From the NCBI GenBank assembly GCA_021818445.1, contig JAKAEB010000007.1:28819-92818 (forward strand): a DNA stretch of 64,000 nt, given 5' to 3'. The stretch comes from Planctomycetota bacterium. GTDB taxonomy: Bacteria; Planctomycetota; Phycisphaerae; WQYP01. Below, piece by piece: positions 17,783 to 26,329 of this stretch; the first letter of the stretch is position 1, and every line of letters begins with the position of its first letter. The position numbers and the translations under genes were made by a program. Under the pieces are notes generated by a model. The model made no database searches. It had not been told where the DNA came from and saw nothing but the letters and a program-made list of their open reading frames with translations.

Positions 17783-18255
17783 CTTCCCGACCTGCCAAAA
17801 ACTGGAATGTGTCGCATGGGCGGGCCACCCCCACGTCCCCGTCCGTCCATCTCACGCCGGGGCATGCCTCACATACCAGTGTCAATTATTCGCGGTCCAG
17901 ACCGATGATTGGTAGCCTGTCCTAAACGCCATTATCATCCCGACTGACCACTCAAACGCTATTGTACCGGAATTTATAAACCGCGCTATCTCTCCGGTGT
18001 TGGCCTGTGCCTGACCTCCAGCCGGCTTTGCCCGCCTGTCGGCATCGGGTTGCAGGCAATAATCCGCGATAGTACACTATTGTGCTTGGCTGAATTCGGG
18101 GCACGGTGTACCTGCTTCGGATGCAGCGATTGGGTGCCGCGTTAGTCGGCCCGGGCGAAATGATTAAATCGCCCCACATGTGGCGATCATTGCCTTTGGC
18201 CGGTTGGTGTCGGGTATGGCTCACGGCTGGTGAAATGGCAAAGATGTTTTGCATC
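17783..18255. other. Gene-free stretch before tRNA-Thr
   Basis: This 473-base gap lies between the start of the leftward PIN-TRAM gene and tRNA-Thr, so it should hold promoters for both. Frames found here are short and lack family features. The only promoter-like pair I can point to is at 18050-18078. Confidence 0.45.
18050..18078 (+). promoter_or_regulatory. Weak candidate promoter for the tRNA-Thr / tuf cluster
   Basis: TTGCAG (18050-18055) and TACACT (18073-18078) have an ideal 17-base spacer, but each hexamer is only a partial match to the consensus. Transcription would start about 170 bases before tRNA-Thr. Confidence 0.3.
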
Positions 18256-18328
<73 letters not shown>

Positions 18329-18593
18329 GTCGGCTTAGCGGATAGCCCGCGCGGCCGCATGATCGCGGGGCAAGCCCTTGGCTCAAGGTAAGGGCCTGCG
18401 GCGAAGGTCAGGCAATCCACCCGGGTGTCTGGTGGAACGGGCTTGGCTGCTGGGCCAAAAATGATGGCTGATGCCCTGTCCCAACATCCGTAATGTCGGT
18501 GGACGGGCATTCTTGACTTGGTTGTTGGTTGGGCGGTTACTGCCGCTTGGATGGTAAAATCAGGAAGTTTTTAACCGTAGGAGGTTTATTCTC

Positions 18594-19805
18594 ATGGCTA
18601 AGGGCGTATTTGAACGTAAAAAGCCCCACGTAAACGTTGGCACCATCGGTCATATCGACCATGGCAAAACCACCCTCACCGCCGCACTTACAACCGTGCT
18701 GGCGCAAAAGGGTCTCGCTTCGGCAGTCTCGTATGACTCCGTGGCTAAGGCCTCGGAAAAGCAGGGCCGTCGCGATCCATCCAAAATCGTGACCATTGCT
18801 GTGTCGCACGTCGAATATGAATCCGACAAGCGGCACTATGCCCACATCGATTGCCCCGGTCACGCCGACTTCGTCAAGAACATGATTACTGGCGCCGCCC
18901 AGATGGATGGCGCAATTCTGGTGGTTTCCGCGGTGGACGGCCCCATGCCTCAAACCCGCGAGCACGTATTGCTGGCTCGTCAGGTAAATGTGCCCCGGAT
19001 CGTGGTATTCCTCAACAAGGTGGACCTGGTTGATGACCCCGAACTTCTCGAACTTGTCGAGTTGGAGATTCGGGAATTGCTCAGCAAGTACAAGTTCCCC
19101 GGCGACGAAGTGCCGGTTATCCGTGGCGCGGCTGTCAACGCCTTGAAGAATCCCACCGATGCCGCTGCCATCGAGCCTATCATGAAGCTTGTTGAGGCCC
19201 TCGACACCTACATCCCCGAACCGGTTCGCGAGGTCGATAAGCCGTTCCTCATGCCCATTGAAGACGTATTCTCCATCAAGGGACGTGGTACCGTCGGGAC
19301 CGGGCGTGTAGAGCGTGGTACCATCAAGGTAAATGATGAAGTTGAAATTGTCGGTTTGAAAAAAGAATCCAAAAAGACCGTTGTCACCGGTGTGGAAATG
19401 TTCCAGAAGACTCTGGATCAGGCCATTCCAGGAGACAATGTCGGTCTTCTGCTTCGCGGTGTGGAAAAAGAGGAATTGGAGCGCGGACAGGTTCTGGCCA
19501 AGCCCGGTTCCATTACCCCGCATACCAAGTTTGAAGCGGAAATTTACGTGCTCACCAAGGATGAAGGTGGTCGTCATACCGCATTCTTCAAGGGGTATCG
19601 GCCACAGTTCTATTTCCGCACCACTGATGTGACTGGTTCGCTTGAACCGGCAAACGGTGCTGAAATGGTCATGCCGGGCGACAATGTTAAAATCACCGTC
19701 GATCTCGGTGACTGCCCCATCGCCATGGAGCAGGGCGTGCGGTTCGCCATCCGCGAGGGTGGCCGTACCGTTGGTGCCGGTGTGGTAACCAAAATCATCG
19801 CCTGA
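18594..19805 (+). CDS. tuf: Translation elongation factor Tu
   Basis: EF-Tu delivers aminoacyl-tRNA to the ribosome as a GTP complex. G-domain motifs are present: GHIDHGKT (19-26), DCPGHADF and NKVDLVDD, followed by the beta-barrel domains 2 and 3 ([33 protein letters not shown]). The length of 403 residues is normal. A strong AGGAGG lies 10 bases before the ATG. It sits in the order tRNA-Thr, tuf, rpmG, tRNA-Trp, secE, nusG, rplK, which is a conserved translation and secretion cluster. Confidence 0.98.
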   Translation: MAKGVFERKKPHVNVGTIGHIDHGKTTLTAALTTVLAQKGLASAVSYDSVAKASEKQGRRDPSKIVTIAVSHVEYESDKRHYAHIDCPGHADFVKNMITGAAQMDGAILVVSAVDGPMPQTREHVLLARQVNVPRIVVFLNKVDLVDDPELLELVELEIRELLSKYKFPGDEVPVIRGAAVNALKNPTDAAAIEPIMKLVEALDTYIPEPVREVDKPFLMPIEDVFSIKGRGTVGTGRVERGTIKVNDEVEIVGLKKESKKTVVTGVEMFQKTLDQAIPGDNVGLLLRGVEKEELERGQVLAKPGSITPHTKFEAEIYVLTKDEGGRHTAFFKGYRPQFYFRTTDVTGSLEPANGAEMVMPGDNVKITVDLGDCPIAMEQGVRFAIREGGRTVGAGVVTKIIA

Positions 19806-19831
19806 TGATCGGAAAACAGCATAATTTGGGG

Positions 19832-19857
19832 GCCGCGGTAGCTCTAAATACCGCGGC
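19832..19857 (+). terminator. Hairpin after tuf, possible attenuator
   Basis: GCCGCGGTA (19832-19840) pairs perfectly with TACCGCGGC (19849-19857) across an 8-base loop, 26 bases after the tuf stop. There is no real T run after it, so it may only partly stop transcription or may protect the message end. Confidence 0.4.
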
Positions 19858-19975
19858 TCCCGATCTGTTTATTTGGCGACCGATGGCTATGCGGCTATCA
19901 TTCTTGGCGTTTGGCATTGCCGTGTAAGGTTTCGCTGGGGATTTTGCTGGCGGCTTTGTTTGGAGTAGAAATACC

Positions 19976-20134
19976 ATGGCTCGTGAATGGGTTTGGCTGG
20001 TTTGCAGCGAAACAAAAGACCTAAATTATCGAATTACCATTAATCCAAAGGAATTCGATACCAAGAAGACGTTTTCAAAGTTTTCGCCACGTTTGCGAAA
20101 ACATACGGAACACAAGGTTAAAAAGGGCAAGTAG
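19976..20134 (+). CDS. rpmG: 50S ribosomal protein L33
   Basis: This 52-residue gene encodes MAREWVWLVCSE at the start and FSPRLRKHTEHKVKKGK at the end, the L33 pattern. Only one cysteine (residue 10) is present, so it is the zinc-free C-minus type and not the four-cysteine form. A GGAG lies nine bases before the ATG (19962-19965). It occupies the usual place between tuf and the secE-nusG pair. Confidence 0.96.
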   Translation: MAREWVWLVCSETKDLNYRITINPKEFDTKKTFSKFSPRLRKHTEHKVKKGK

Positions 20135-20165
20135 CCCGCTTTAACCCGCCAGCTTGAAATCTGTT

Positions 20166-20238
20166 ACGACAGTAGCTCAACTGGCAGAGCGTCGGTCTCC
20201 AAAACCGAAGGTTGCAGGTTCGATTCCTGCCTGTCGTG
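20166..20238 (+). tRNA. tRNA-Trp (anticodon CCA)
   Basis: The acceptor stem ACGACAG pairs fully with CTGTCGT. The D arm is GCTCAACTGGCAGAGC, the anticodon stem is TCGGT/ACCGA with loop CTCCAAA, and the T arm is GCAGG/CCTGC with loop TTCGATT. The anticodon CCA (20199-20201) reads tryptophan UGG, and the discriminator G fits tRNA-Trp. CCA is not encoded. Its place directly before secE is conserved in many bacteria. Confidence 0.97.
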
Positions 20239-20323
20239 TTGATTTTTGTAGATGCTTTCCTGTGGGAAAGTCAGGCGCGGCGAGGTATTCGGGTCTATCC
20301 AGTTTGTTGAGGCGTTTGCAGGC

Positions 20324-20713
20324 GTGTCATTTTTTAACATATATAAAAAAGAACAGGGGCGTGCCGTTCGCATCGGCACTGCCGTGGGTATTGCCATTAT
20401 GACGCTGCTGGCAATTCACTGGACGATGCACCGCATCATCCCCACCGAGCCCAAATACATTCAGGCCATAGTGTCAATCATCATCGGTGCCGCGGGCGTT
20501 CTACTGGCCTTTGTGGTGGTCAACCGTCCCAAGAACGCAGATTTTATGATCCTGACTGAAAGCGAAATGCGGAAGGTGGTTTGGCCGACGCCCGCCGGTG
20601 TGGTGCGGTCCACGCGCCTGGTTATTTTAATGACATTGGGTCTGGCGGCCATGCTTTGGCTGGTAGATAGCGGGTTTGTGTGGTTATTTCAGAAAATCCA
20701 CATTCTGCGGTAA
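20324..20713 (+). CDS. secE: Preprotein translocase subunit SecE
   Basis: SecE clamps the SecY channel. The C-terminal half has the family core ESEMRKVVWPTPAGVVRSTRLV followed by the conserved membrane helix. Two further helices precede it (IGTAVGIAIMTLLAIHW and IQAIVSIIIGAAGVLLAFVVV), so this is the longer three-helix form. I prefer the GTG at 20324, because YKKEQGRAVR is the kind of start seen in related three-helix SecE proteins. The frame is open from 20252, which would add 24 residues reading through sequence just after tRNA-Trp. nusG follows 69 bases later. Confidence 0.9.
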   Translation: MSFFNIYKKEQGRAVRIGTAVGIAIMTLLAIHWTMHRIIPTEPKYIQAIVSIIIGAAGVLLAFVVVNRPKNADFMILTESEMRKVVWPTPAGVVRSTRLVILMTLGLAAMLWLVDSGFVWLFQKIHILR

Positions 20714-20782
20714 CATAAGAGTGGCGTACGGGCATGTTGGGTTGCCCAGTGCCGATGAATTTTTCAGGGTTTACAGGATATT

Positions 20783-21388
20783 ATGGCTGACACTCAAACC
20801 ACCGTTACCGACATGCAATGGTTCGTGCTGAAAGTGGCGTCGAACCGTGAAGATGACGTGCGCGAAAAATTGGAACGTAAAATCAAGGCGGAAGGTTTAG
20901 GTGATCTCATCGGCCGGGTACTCGTGCCGCGTGAGCGCGTAAAGCGTGTGAAGTCCGGACAGCAAAAAGTGGCCGAGCACAAGCTATATCCCGGCTACGT
21001 TTTTGTTGAGATGGTACTTGAAAAAGATGGTAAAATTCCTGAACGCGCATGGTATGCGTTCCGGGATATACAGGGTGCCGGCGATTTTATTGGTGAACGT
21101 AACCGACCCAATCCCATGACCGCCAAGGAAGTGGAAAAAATTATTGCCGAGGCCGAAAAACCGGATGCAGGCAGTTCCGTTAAGGTGGAATTCAGGAAGG
21201 GCGATCAAGTTAAAATCCGGGAAGGTCCGTTCGAAAGCTTTGAAGGGGAAGTTGACGAAATCAACCCCGAAAAGGGACTGGTACGCGTTATTGTTTCGAT
21301 ATTTGGACGGGCAACGCCCCTTGAGCTTGAATATTGGCAGCTCGAAAAAACCAAGGATGGAGATTCAGCGGCGGGGGCGGGAGACTAG
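20783..21388 (+). CDS. nusG: Transcription termination/antitermination protein NusG
   Basis: NusG binds the RNA polymerase clamp and links it to Rho or the ribosome. The NGN domain is visible in MQWFVLKVASNREDDVREKL and YPGYVFVEM, and the C-terminal KOW domain in FRKGDQVKIREGPFESFEGEVDEI. The length of 201 residues is slightly above the usual 180 because of an N-terminal leader and an alanine/glycine tail. It lies in the secE-nusG-rplK order. Confidence 0.97.
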   Translation: MADTQTTVTDMQWFVLKVASNREDDVREKLERKIKAEGLGDLIGRVLVPRERVKRVKSGQQKVAEHKLYPGYVFVEMVLEKDGKIPERAWYAFRDIQGAGDFIGERNRPNPMTAKEVEKIIAEAEKPDAGSSVKVEFRKGDQVKIREGPFESFEGEVDEINPEKGLVRVIVSIFGRATPLELEYWQLEKTKDGDSAAGAGD

Positions 21389-21402
21389 CGTAGGACACCG
21401 CC

Positions 21403-21681
21403 ATGCGAATTGTGTTTCTCAGTCCACCAGAATCCGAGAAACGAACCGGTGCACTGGTATCGCACTGGCTATGGATCGTGGCCGCGTTAATTATACTTGT
21501 GCCACTGATGATTTTTGGTTTTGCGGTTGTGCTCATCGCCGCAGTGGTGATGGCATTTTTGCTTTTTGTCGTACTGCCGCTGCGACGCCGGTACCGCCAA
21601 TGGCGGGCGAAGTTTCCCAAGGATGGGCGGAAAAACGTGAGAGTGGTGATTCGCGATCAGTTTCAGCCTCCGGTTGGTTGA
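21403..21681 (+). CDS. Small membrane protein of unknown function between nusG and rplK
   Basis: The 92-residue frame begins 14 bases after nusG. It has one long hydrophobic region (about residues 23-60, perhaps two close helices) followed by a very basic stretch (LRRRYRQWRAKFPKDGRK). I do not recognise a family. Its place inside a conserved operon, on the same strand with short spacing, supports it being real, but no homology signal does. If transcribed, it would be co-expressed with nusG and rplK. Confidence 0.55.
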   Translation: MRIVFLSPPESEKRTGALVSHWLWIVAALIILVPLMIFGFAVVLIAAVVMAFLLFVVLPLRRRYRQWRAKFPKDGRKNVRVVIRDQFQPPVG

Positions 21682-21771
21682 CAGCTCGCGTTGAGTATGG
21701 TGTGAAAGTTGCTCGCCGATCTCAATGCTTTGAGAATCGTTGGGAGCCCGAAGTGTTAAAGAGGTTAATCC

Positions 21772-22203
21772 ATGGCTAAGGCTAAAGAAATTGTCAAAAA
21801 GTTCAAAATGCAGGCCCCCGGTGGTACCGCCACCCCGGCACCGCCGATTGGCCCGGTTCTTGGTGCTAATGGTGTAAATCCCGGTCAGTTCATCACGCGC
21901 TTTAATGCGGCTACCGCAGCCTTGAAAGGCAAAGTGGTCGGCGTGGAAGTGACCGTTTTTTCCGACCGCACGTTTGACTTTGTCATCAAAACTCCGCCCG
22001 CTTCCGTCATGATTAAGGATGCCATTAACCTTGAAAAGGGTAGTGGCGAACCGAACAAGAACAAAGTGGGCAAAATTACCGCAGCCCAATTGCGCAAACT
22101 CGCCGAAACAAAACTGCCCGACCTCAATGCCGGTTCCGTCGATGCCGCAATGAAGGTACTCGCAGGAACGGCACGGTCTATGGGCGTGGATGTGGTTGAC
22201 TGA
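21772..22203 (+). CDS. rplK: 50S ribosomal protein L11
   Basis: L11 forms the stalk base and GTPase-associated centre of the large subunit. The 143-residue product has the proline-rich linker PAPPIGPVLGANGVNPGQF and the RNA-binding C-terminal domain (KVGKITAAQLRKLAETKLPDLNA, GTARSMGVDV). Normally rplA follows; here the next gene is a TIM-barrel isomerase after a 142-base gap, so the L11/L1 pair is split in this genome. Confidence 0.98.
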   Translation: MAKAKEIVKKFKMQAPGGTATPAPPIGPVLGANGVNPGQFITRFNAATAALKGKVVGVEVTVFSDRTFDFVIKTPPASVMIKDAINLEKGSGEPNKNKVGKITAAQLRKLAETKLPDLNAGSVDAAMKVLAGTARSMGVDVVD

Positions 22204-22345
22204 ACCGCGAGATGGCTTGGCAATTCCTTCCATGGTCGCACGGTGAATAGCCGGCAACCCAAAATCGGATGGGGACTGGCCGTTGGCTCTGCGGACACCG
22301 GCTTGGCCGAGTAGTAATGAGTTTTTAGTGCAAAGCCCATCCACC

Positions 22346-23170
22346 ATGACTCAATTTGCCTTTTCCTCCAACGCCTTTAAGCGAACATCCCTCGAGGAAG
22401 CCATCACCGCCATAGCGTCCTGCGGCTACAGTGGTGTGGAAATTATGGCTGATATTCCTCACGCCTATCCGGCGCACATGTCGTCGGAGCGTATCGGCGG
22501 CATAATCGCACAACTCCAACAACTGCGATTAAAGATATCCAATATTAATGCCTTTACACTCTTCGCGATTGGCGATACCTACCGTCCCACATGGATCGAT
22601 CCAGACCCGGCAGTTCGTAAACAGCGCATCACCCACACGGCCGCCTGCATCGATATGGCCGGTGAACTCGGAGCGCAAAGCATTTCCCTTCAGCCGGGCG
22701 GTCCACTGGTGGGCCAGTCAGCGGATAGCGCATTGGATTTATACGCCGAGGGCATCAGCCAGTTATTACCTCACGCTGAGCGTCGGGGTGTGACGCTAAC
22801 CGTCGAACCTGAACCTGGTTTGCTGATTGAAACCAGCGTTCAATGCCGCGACTTTATTGCTCGCATCAATCATCCCCATCTGCGTATGAATGCTGATCTG
22901 GGACACTTTTTCTGCGTCGGTGAAGATCCCGCTGCGGTCATTGAATCCTGCGCGGATATCATTTCGCATATTCATGTGGAAGACATTGCCGCCAATCGTG
23001 TTCATCAGCATCTGATACCCGGTACGGGAGCCATGGATTTTGGTTCCATTTTTCAGGCGATTGATAAGGTGCGATACAAAGGTTGGGTTACGGTAGAGCT
23101 TTATCCATACGAAACCACCGCCGAAGACGCGGCCCTGCAGGCCATGAAATTCCTGCAACAATATATGTAA
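22346..23170 (+). CDS. Sugar phosphate isomerase/epimerase-like TIM-barrel protein
   Basis: The product (274 residues from the ATG at 22346) matches the xylose-isomerase-like TIM-barrel family (AP endonuclease 2 fold). Metal-ligand strands are visible as GVEIMADIPH, TLTVEPEPG (E), RMNADLGHFFCVGE (D and H), SHIHVEDIAAN (H and E) and WVTVELYPYE (E). The family covers sugar and inositol epimerases, so the substrate cannot be told. A TTG-started extension to 22283 has no support. lysA follows 31 bases later on the same strand, and the two may be one operon. Confidence 0.85.
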   Translation: MTQFAFSSNAFKRTSLEEAITAIASCGYSGVEIMADIPHAYPAHMSSERIGGIIAQLQQLRLKISNINAFTLFAIGDTYRPTWIDPDPAVRKQRITHTAACIDMAGELGAQSISLQPGGPLVGQSADSALDLYAEGISQLLPHAERRGVTLTVEPEPGLLIETSVQCRDFIARINHPHLRMNADLGHFFCVGEDPAAVIESCADIISHIHVEDIAANRVHQHLIPGTGAMDFGSIFQAIDKVRYKGWVTVELYPYETTAEDAALQAMKFLQQYM

Positions 23171-23201
23171 CATAAATGCCTGATGACGGAGATCACTCCC
23201 C

Positions 23202-24482
23202 ATGGATCACTTCAAGTATAGCAACGGTCAGCTTTTTGCCGAAGATGTTGCCGTTGCCGATATTATCTCCCACGTGGGTACGCCGACATATATTTACAGC
23301 CGGGGTACGTTAACGACGCACTATCAGAAGCTGGCGCAGGCCTTTGCCCCGCTGAATCCGACCATCTGCTATTCCATTAAATCGTGCGGTAATCTGGCCA
23401 TCCTGCGTGTCCTGTCCGAACTGGGCAGTGGATTTGATGTGGTATCCGGCGGCGAATTATTCCGCGCACTCCAGGCGGGTGGAAAGCCATCGGGCATCGT
23501 ATTTGCGGGTGTGGGTAAAACCGACGCCGAGATCAATGAGGCCCTGGATGCAAAGATACTGCTTTTTAATATTGAAAGTGAGGCAGAATTCTGGAACATT
23601 GACCGCATCTGCGGTGATCGAAAGCAATCTGCGCGTGCGGCGCTGCGTGTGAATCCGGATGTGGCCTCGGCAGGTACCCATCAGAAAACCCTTACCGGAA
23701 AAAAGGAAACGAAGTTTGGCGTTGATATTGACCGCGCCGCGGCCTTTTATCGCCAGGCTGCAAAGGCCAGACATCTGGCACTTTCCGGATTGCATCTCCA
23801 TATTGGTTCGCCCATTAAAACCACCCAGCCCTACGTCGACACCATCAATAAAGCCCTGACACTTATTGACGAACTGGCGCGCGAAGGGATCGTCATTGAT
23901 ACGCTGGATATTGGTGGCGGATATGCCGCATTTTATGAAGGCAACGAGGCCCCTTCGGCCGCCGATTATGCTGCCGCCATTGTGCCATTATTACGGGGCC
24001 GCAAACTTAAAATCATTCTTGAGCCGGGCCGCTCCATTTCCTGCAATGCGGGCATTCTGGTATCGCGTGTCACCTACACCAAGCAGGGGGGCAGCAAACA
24101 CTTTGTAATCGCCGATGCAGCCATGAATGATCTTATCCGACCCACACTTTATGAAAGTTACCATTTTATCTGGCCGGTAAATCCGGGCGCAGATGCCGAA
24201 CCACCCAATCGCGGCAGCGAATTGCGGATACCGGGCGATCAAAAGGTGGATGTAGTCGGGCCGGTGTGTGAAAGCGGCGACTATCTCGCCAAGGATCGCT
24301 ACCTGCCGGTCGTCAAGCGTGGCGACCTGCTGGCGGTATTTTCCGCCGGGGCATACGGCTTCGCCATGAGCAGCCAGTACAACGCCCGCCCCCGCGCTGC
24401 CGAGGTAATGGTGAACGGTAAAAACTGGACGGTTATCCGCCGCCGGGAAACGTATCAGGATCTGGTTGCTGCCGAGCTTTAA
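23202..24482 (+). CDS. lysA: Diaminopimelate decarboxylase
   Basis: LysA converts meso-diaminopimelate to lysine, the last step of lysine synthesis. The fold-III PLP site is seen in ICYSIKSCGN (Schiff-base lysine), and the barrel motifs in GLHLHIGSPI, DIGGGYAAFYEG and EPGRSISCNAG. The substrate-binding pattern GPVCESGDYLAKDR carries the cysteine and glutamate contributed across the dimer, followed by GAYGFAMSSQYN. The length of 426 residues is normal. The upstream isomerase and the downstream 122-residue gene are on the same strand with little spacing. Confidence 0.97.
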   Translation: MDHFKYSNGQLFAEDVAVADIISHVGTPTYIYSRGTLTTHYQKLAQAFAPLNPTICYSIKSCGNLAILRVLSELGSGFDVVSGGELFRALQAGGKPSGIVFAGVGKTDAEINEALDAKILLFNIESEAEFWNIDRICGDRKQSARAALRVNPDVASAGTHQKTLTGKKETKFGVDIDRAAAFYRQAAKARHLALSGLHLHIGSPIKTTQPYVDTINKALTLIDELAREGIVIDTLDIGGGYAAFYEGNEAPSAADYAAAIVPLLRGRKLKIILEPGRSISCNAGILVSRVTYTKQGGSKHFVIADAAMNDLIRPTLYESYHFIWPVNPGADAEPPNRGSELRIPGDQKVDVVGPVCESGDYLAKDRYLPVVKRGDLLAVFSAGAYGFAMSSQYNARPRAAEVMVNGKNWTVIRRRETYQDLVAAEL

Positions 24483-24485
24483 TCC

Positions 24486-24854
24486 ATGCCCAGCCAGTAT
24501 ATTTCATCTCTGCCGCTTCTATTAAAAACCCAGTGGATGGTGGAGGGATATGTTTTCATGCTGCCGGGCGACACCACCCCGGCCGGTTGGCAACGGATTG
24601 GCCGGTTGCCCGAAGGCATCCTGCTGGCAGCGTCCAACATACAAAAACCGCCGGCGGAATTAAAGCCCTGGCCGCTGCGGTATCAGAACGAAGATGGATC
24701 ACCATTGGCATTTGTAGAAACCACCTCGGACGTTTCGATTTACGTTGAACTGGTGAGTTTTAGAACGGGCCTTGATCAACCCGACGACGCCCCCGTATGG
24801 TGCGTGTTCCGCCTGGCGCAGACGCACGCCCAGACTCACCTGTGCGACGACTGA
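24486..24854 (+). CDS. Hypothetical protein following lysA
   Basis: The frame begins three bases after the lysA stop and encodes 122 residues. I do not recognise it. It has no signal peptide or membrane segment and reads as a small mixed alpha/beta protein with several aromatic residues (WQRIGRLPEGILLAA, VSIYVELVSF). Tight spacing to lysA supports translation. It ends 36 bases before the convergent cinA stop. Confidence 0.55.
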   Translation: MPSQYISSLPLLLKTQWMVEGYVFMLPGDTTPAGWQRIGRLPEGILLAASNIQKPPAELKPWPLRYQNEDGSPLAFVETTSDVSIYVELVSFRTGLDQPDDAPVWCVFRLAQTHAQTHLCDD

Positions 24855-24890
24855 CGCGGCGATTAGGCCCCATGCGGTCAATGACACCAT

Positions 24891-26150
24891 TTACGATGGC
24901 ACCACATCCTCAAATTTGCGGCCGATGAGTTTTAGCCGCAACATTGTCATTGCCATTTGCGCCGCTCGCAGTCGAATCTGTGCACGTGCGCCGGGAAATT
25001 GAAATCTGCGCACCTCAACGCCATCGGGTCCCGCTATCCCGATAAAGACAAGCCCGACAGGTTTTTCGGGTGACCCACCATCAGGCCCGGCTATACCGGT
25101 AATGGATAATCCCCAATGGGCATGCGCGTTTTGGCGCGCAGCGCTGGCCATGGCCGCCGCCACCGGCGCGCTTACCGCGCCGTGGGCGGAAAGCATCTGA
25201 CTATCCACACCCAACTCGCTGGCCTTTAAAGCGTTGCTGTAAGTCACCCAGCCGCCGGAATAGCATTCCGACGCCCCCGGAACACTCGTGAGCAATTCCG
25301 CCAACCATCCCCCCGTGCAGCTTTCGGCGGTTGCCACCATCTGCCTGGCTTGACGGAGCAATTGCACTGTAACGGATTCGAGCGGCTCATCATCTGTCGA
25401 AAATATCAAATCACCCAGTCGATTGACCAACTCGGCCGAAGTCGAACGAATTACCGCATCCGCTTCGTCGGATGAACCCCGCGCATAAATTCGCACCGAT
25501 ACAACTCCATCATGCACGGTGGTACCGACGCTTGGATTCGATCCACGCTTCATTAAATCTTTAATTCGGTCGCCCAGGGCCGACTCACCCATGCCGAAGG
25601 TATTGAGTTTCCGGATGCGCAGCACCGTCCCGGTGCCCATCGCGGCCAAAACCGGCACAACAGCTTGCGTGAACATCCCCTTCATTTCCCTCGGAACGCC
25701 GGGCATCGCAAAAACTCGACAGTTGCCCCAGCGGGCAGCGATACCGGGGGCGGTGCCGTTGGGGTTGCTGATGCACTGCGCTGATGCCGGTCGTGCAGCT
25801 TGCACTCGATTAACCGCCGGCATGGGGCGGTTGAGCCGCGCAAAAAAAGCCTCTATCTCCCGCAATGCGCCATCGTCGGTTACAAGGTCCTCGTGCATGG
25901 CCGCGGCCAGCGCCTGCCGCGTCAAATCATCGTCCGTCGGGCCCAGGCCGCCCGATATAAGCAGCACATCGCATCCATTATGCGTCCATTGCAGCGTGCC
26001 CACGATTTCAACAAGGTTGTCGCCCACGGTAAGATGACGCCGCACAGGGATACCCAGCAATTGCAACTGTTCCCCCAACCATGCCGCATTGCGATTGATG
26101 GTCTGGCCCGATGTTAATTCGTCCCCGATTGATAAAATGTCCGCCTGCAT
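24891..26150 (-). CDS. cinA: CinA-like nicotinamide-nucleotide amidase / ADP-ribose pyrophosphatase family protein
   Basis: CinA proteins recycle pyridine nucleotides (nicotinamide mononucleotide deamidation by the C-terminal domain). The N-terminal COG1058 domain is seen in MQADILSIGDELTSGQ and LLISGGLGPTDDDLT, and the amidase domain in VATAESCTGGWLAELLTSVPGAS, FxGGWVTYSN and GITGIAGPDGG-type sequence (ITGIAGPDGGSPEKPVGLV). The full two-domain architecture and the 419-residue length are typical. The gene is alone, although cinA lies beside recA in many bacteria. Confidence 0.95.
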   Translation of the reverse strand: MQADILSIGDELTSGQTINRNAAWLGEQLQLLGIPVRRHLTVGDNLVEIVGTLQWTHNGCDVLLISGGLGPTDDDLTRQALAAAMHEDLVTDDGALREIEAFFARLNRPMPAVNRVQAARPASAQCISNPNGTAPGIAARWGNCRVFAMPGVPREMKGMFTQAVVPVLAAMGTGTVLRIRKLNTFGMGESALGDRIKDLMKRGSNPSVGTTVHDGVVSVRIYARGSSDEADAVIRSTSAELVNRLGDLIFSTDDEPLESVTVQLLRQARQMVATAESCTGGWLAELLTSVPGASECYSGGWVTYSNALKASELGVDSQMLSAHGAVSAPVAAAMASAARQNAHAHWGLSITGIAGPDGGSPEKPVGLVFIGIAGPDGVEVRRFQFPGARAQIRLRAAQMAMTMLRLKLIGRKFEDVVPS

Positions 26151-26329
26151 TCATTTCTCCACGCATCTGCCATTGACCGCCCCAGCGGACTTTTCGCGTC
26201 CGGCCGCCGATGGCCGCCGAAGATGATAGTCACGCTCGCGGCAAATAGTGAAGTCGGGGGCGAATTTGGCCGGTGTTGCCAGCACGCCTTGTCACGAGGG
26301 TGTCCCCCGCCTTCAGGGCAGGGGCATCA
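26151..26329. other. Short gap with a hairpin between the GH28-like gene and cinA
   Basis: A GC-rich imperfect hairpin (CCCC-GCC / GGGC-GGGG around 26291-26313) lies just beyond the stop of the leftward GH28-like gene. No T run follows on either strand, so it is only a weak candidate for a terminator. Confidence 0.3.

Noticed and set aside
18537..19577. 346-residue frame antisense to tuf
   Set aside because: It mirrors the strongly biased codons of tuf and has no family features; tuf is certain on the other strand.
21487..22347. 286-residue minus-strand frame across the small membrane gene and rplK
   Set aside because: Shadow of rplK; histidine- and glycine-rich composition and no recognisable domain.
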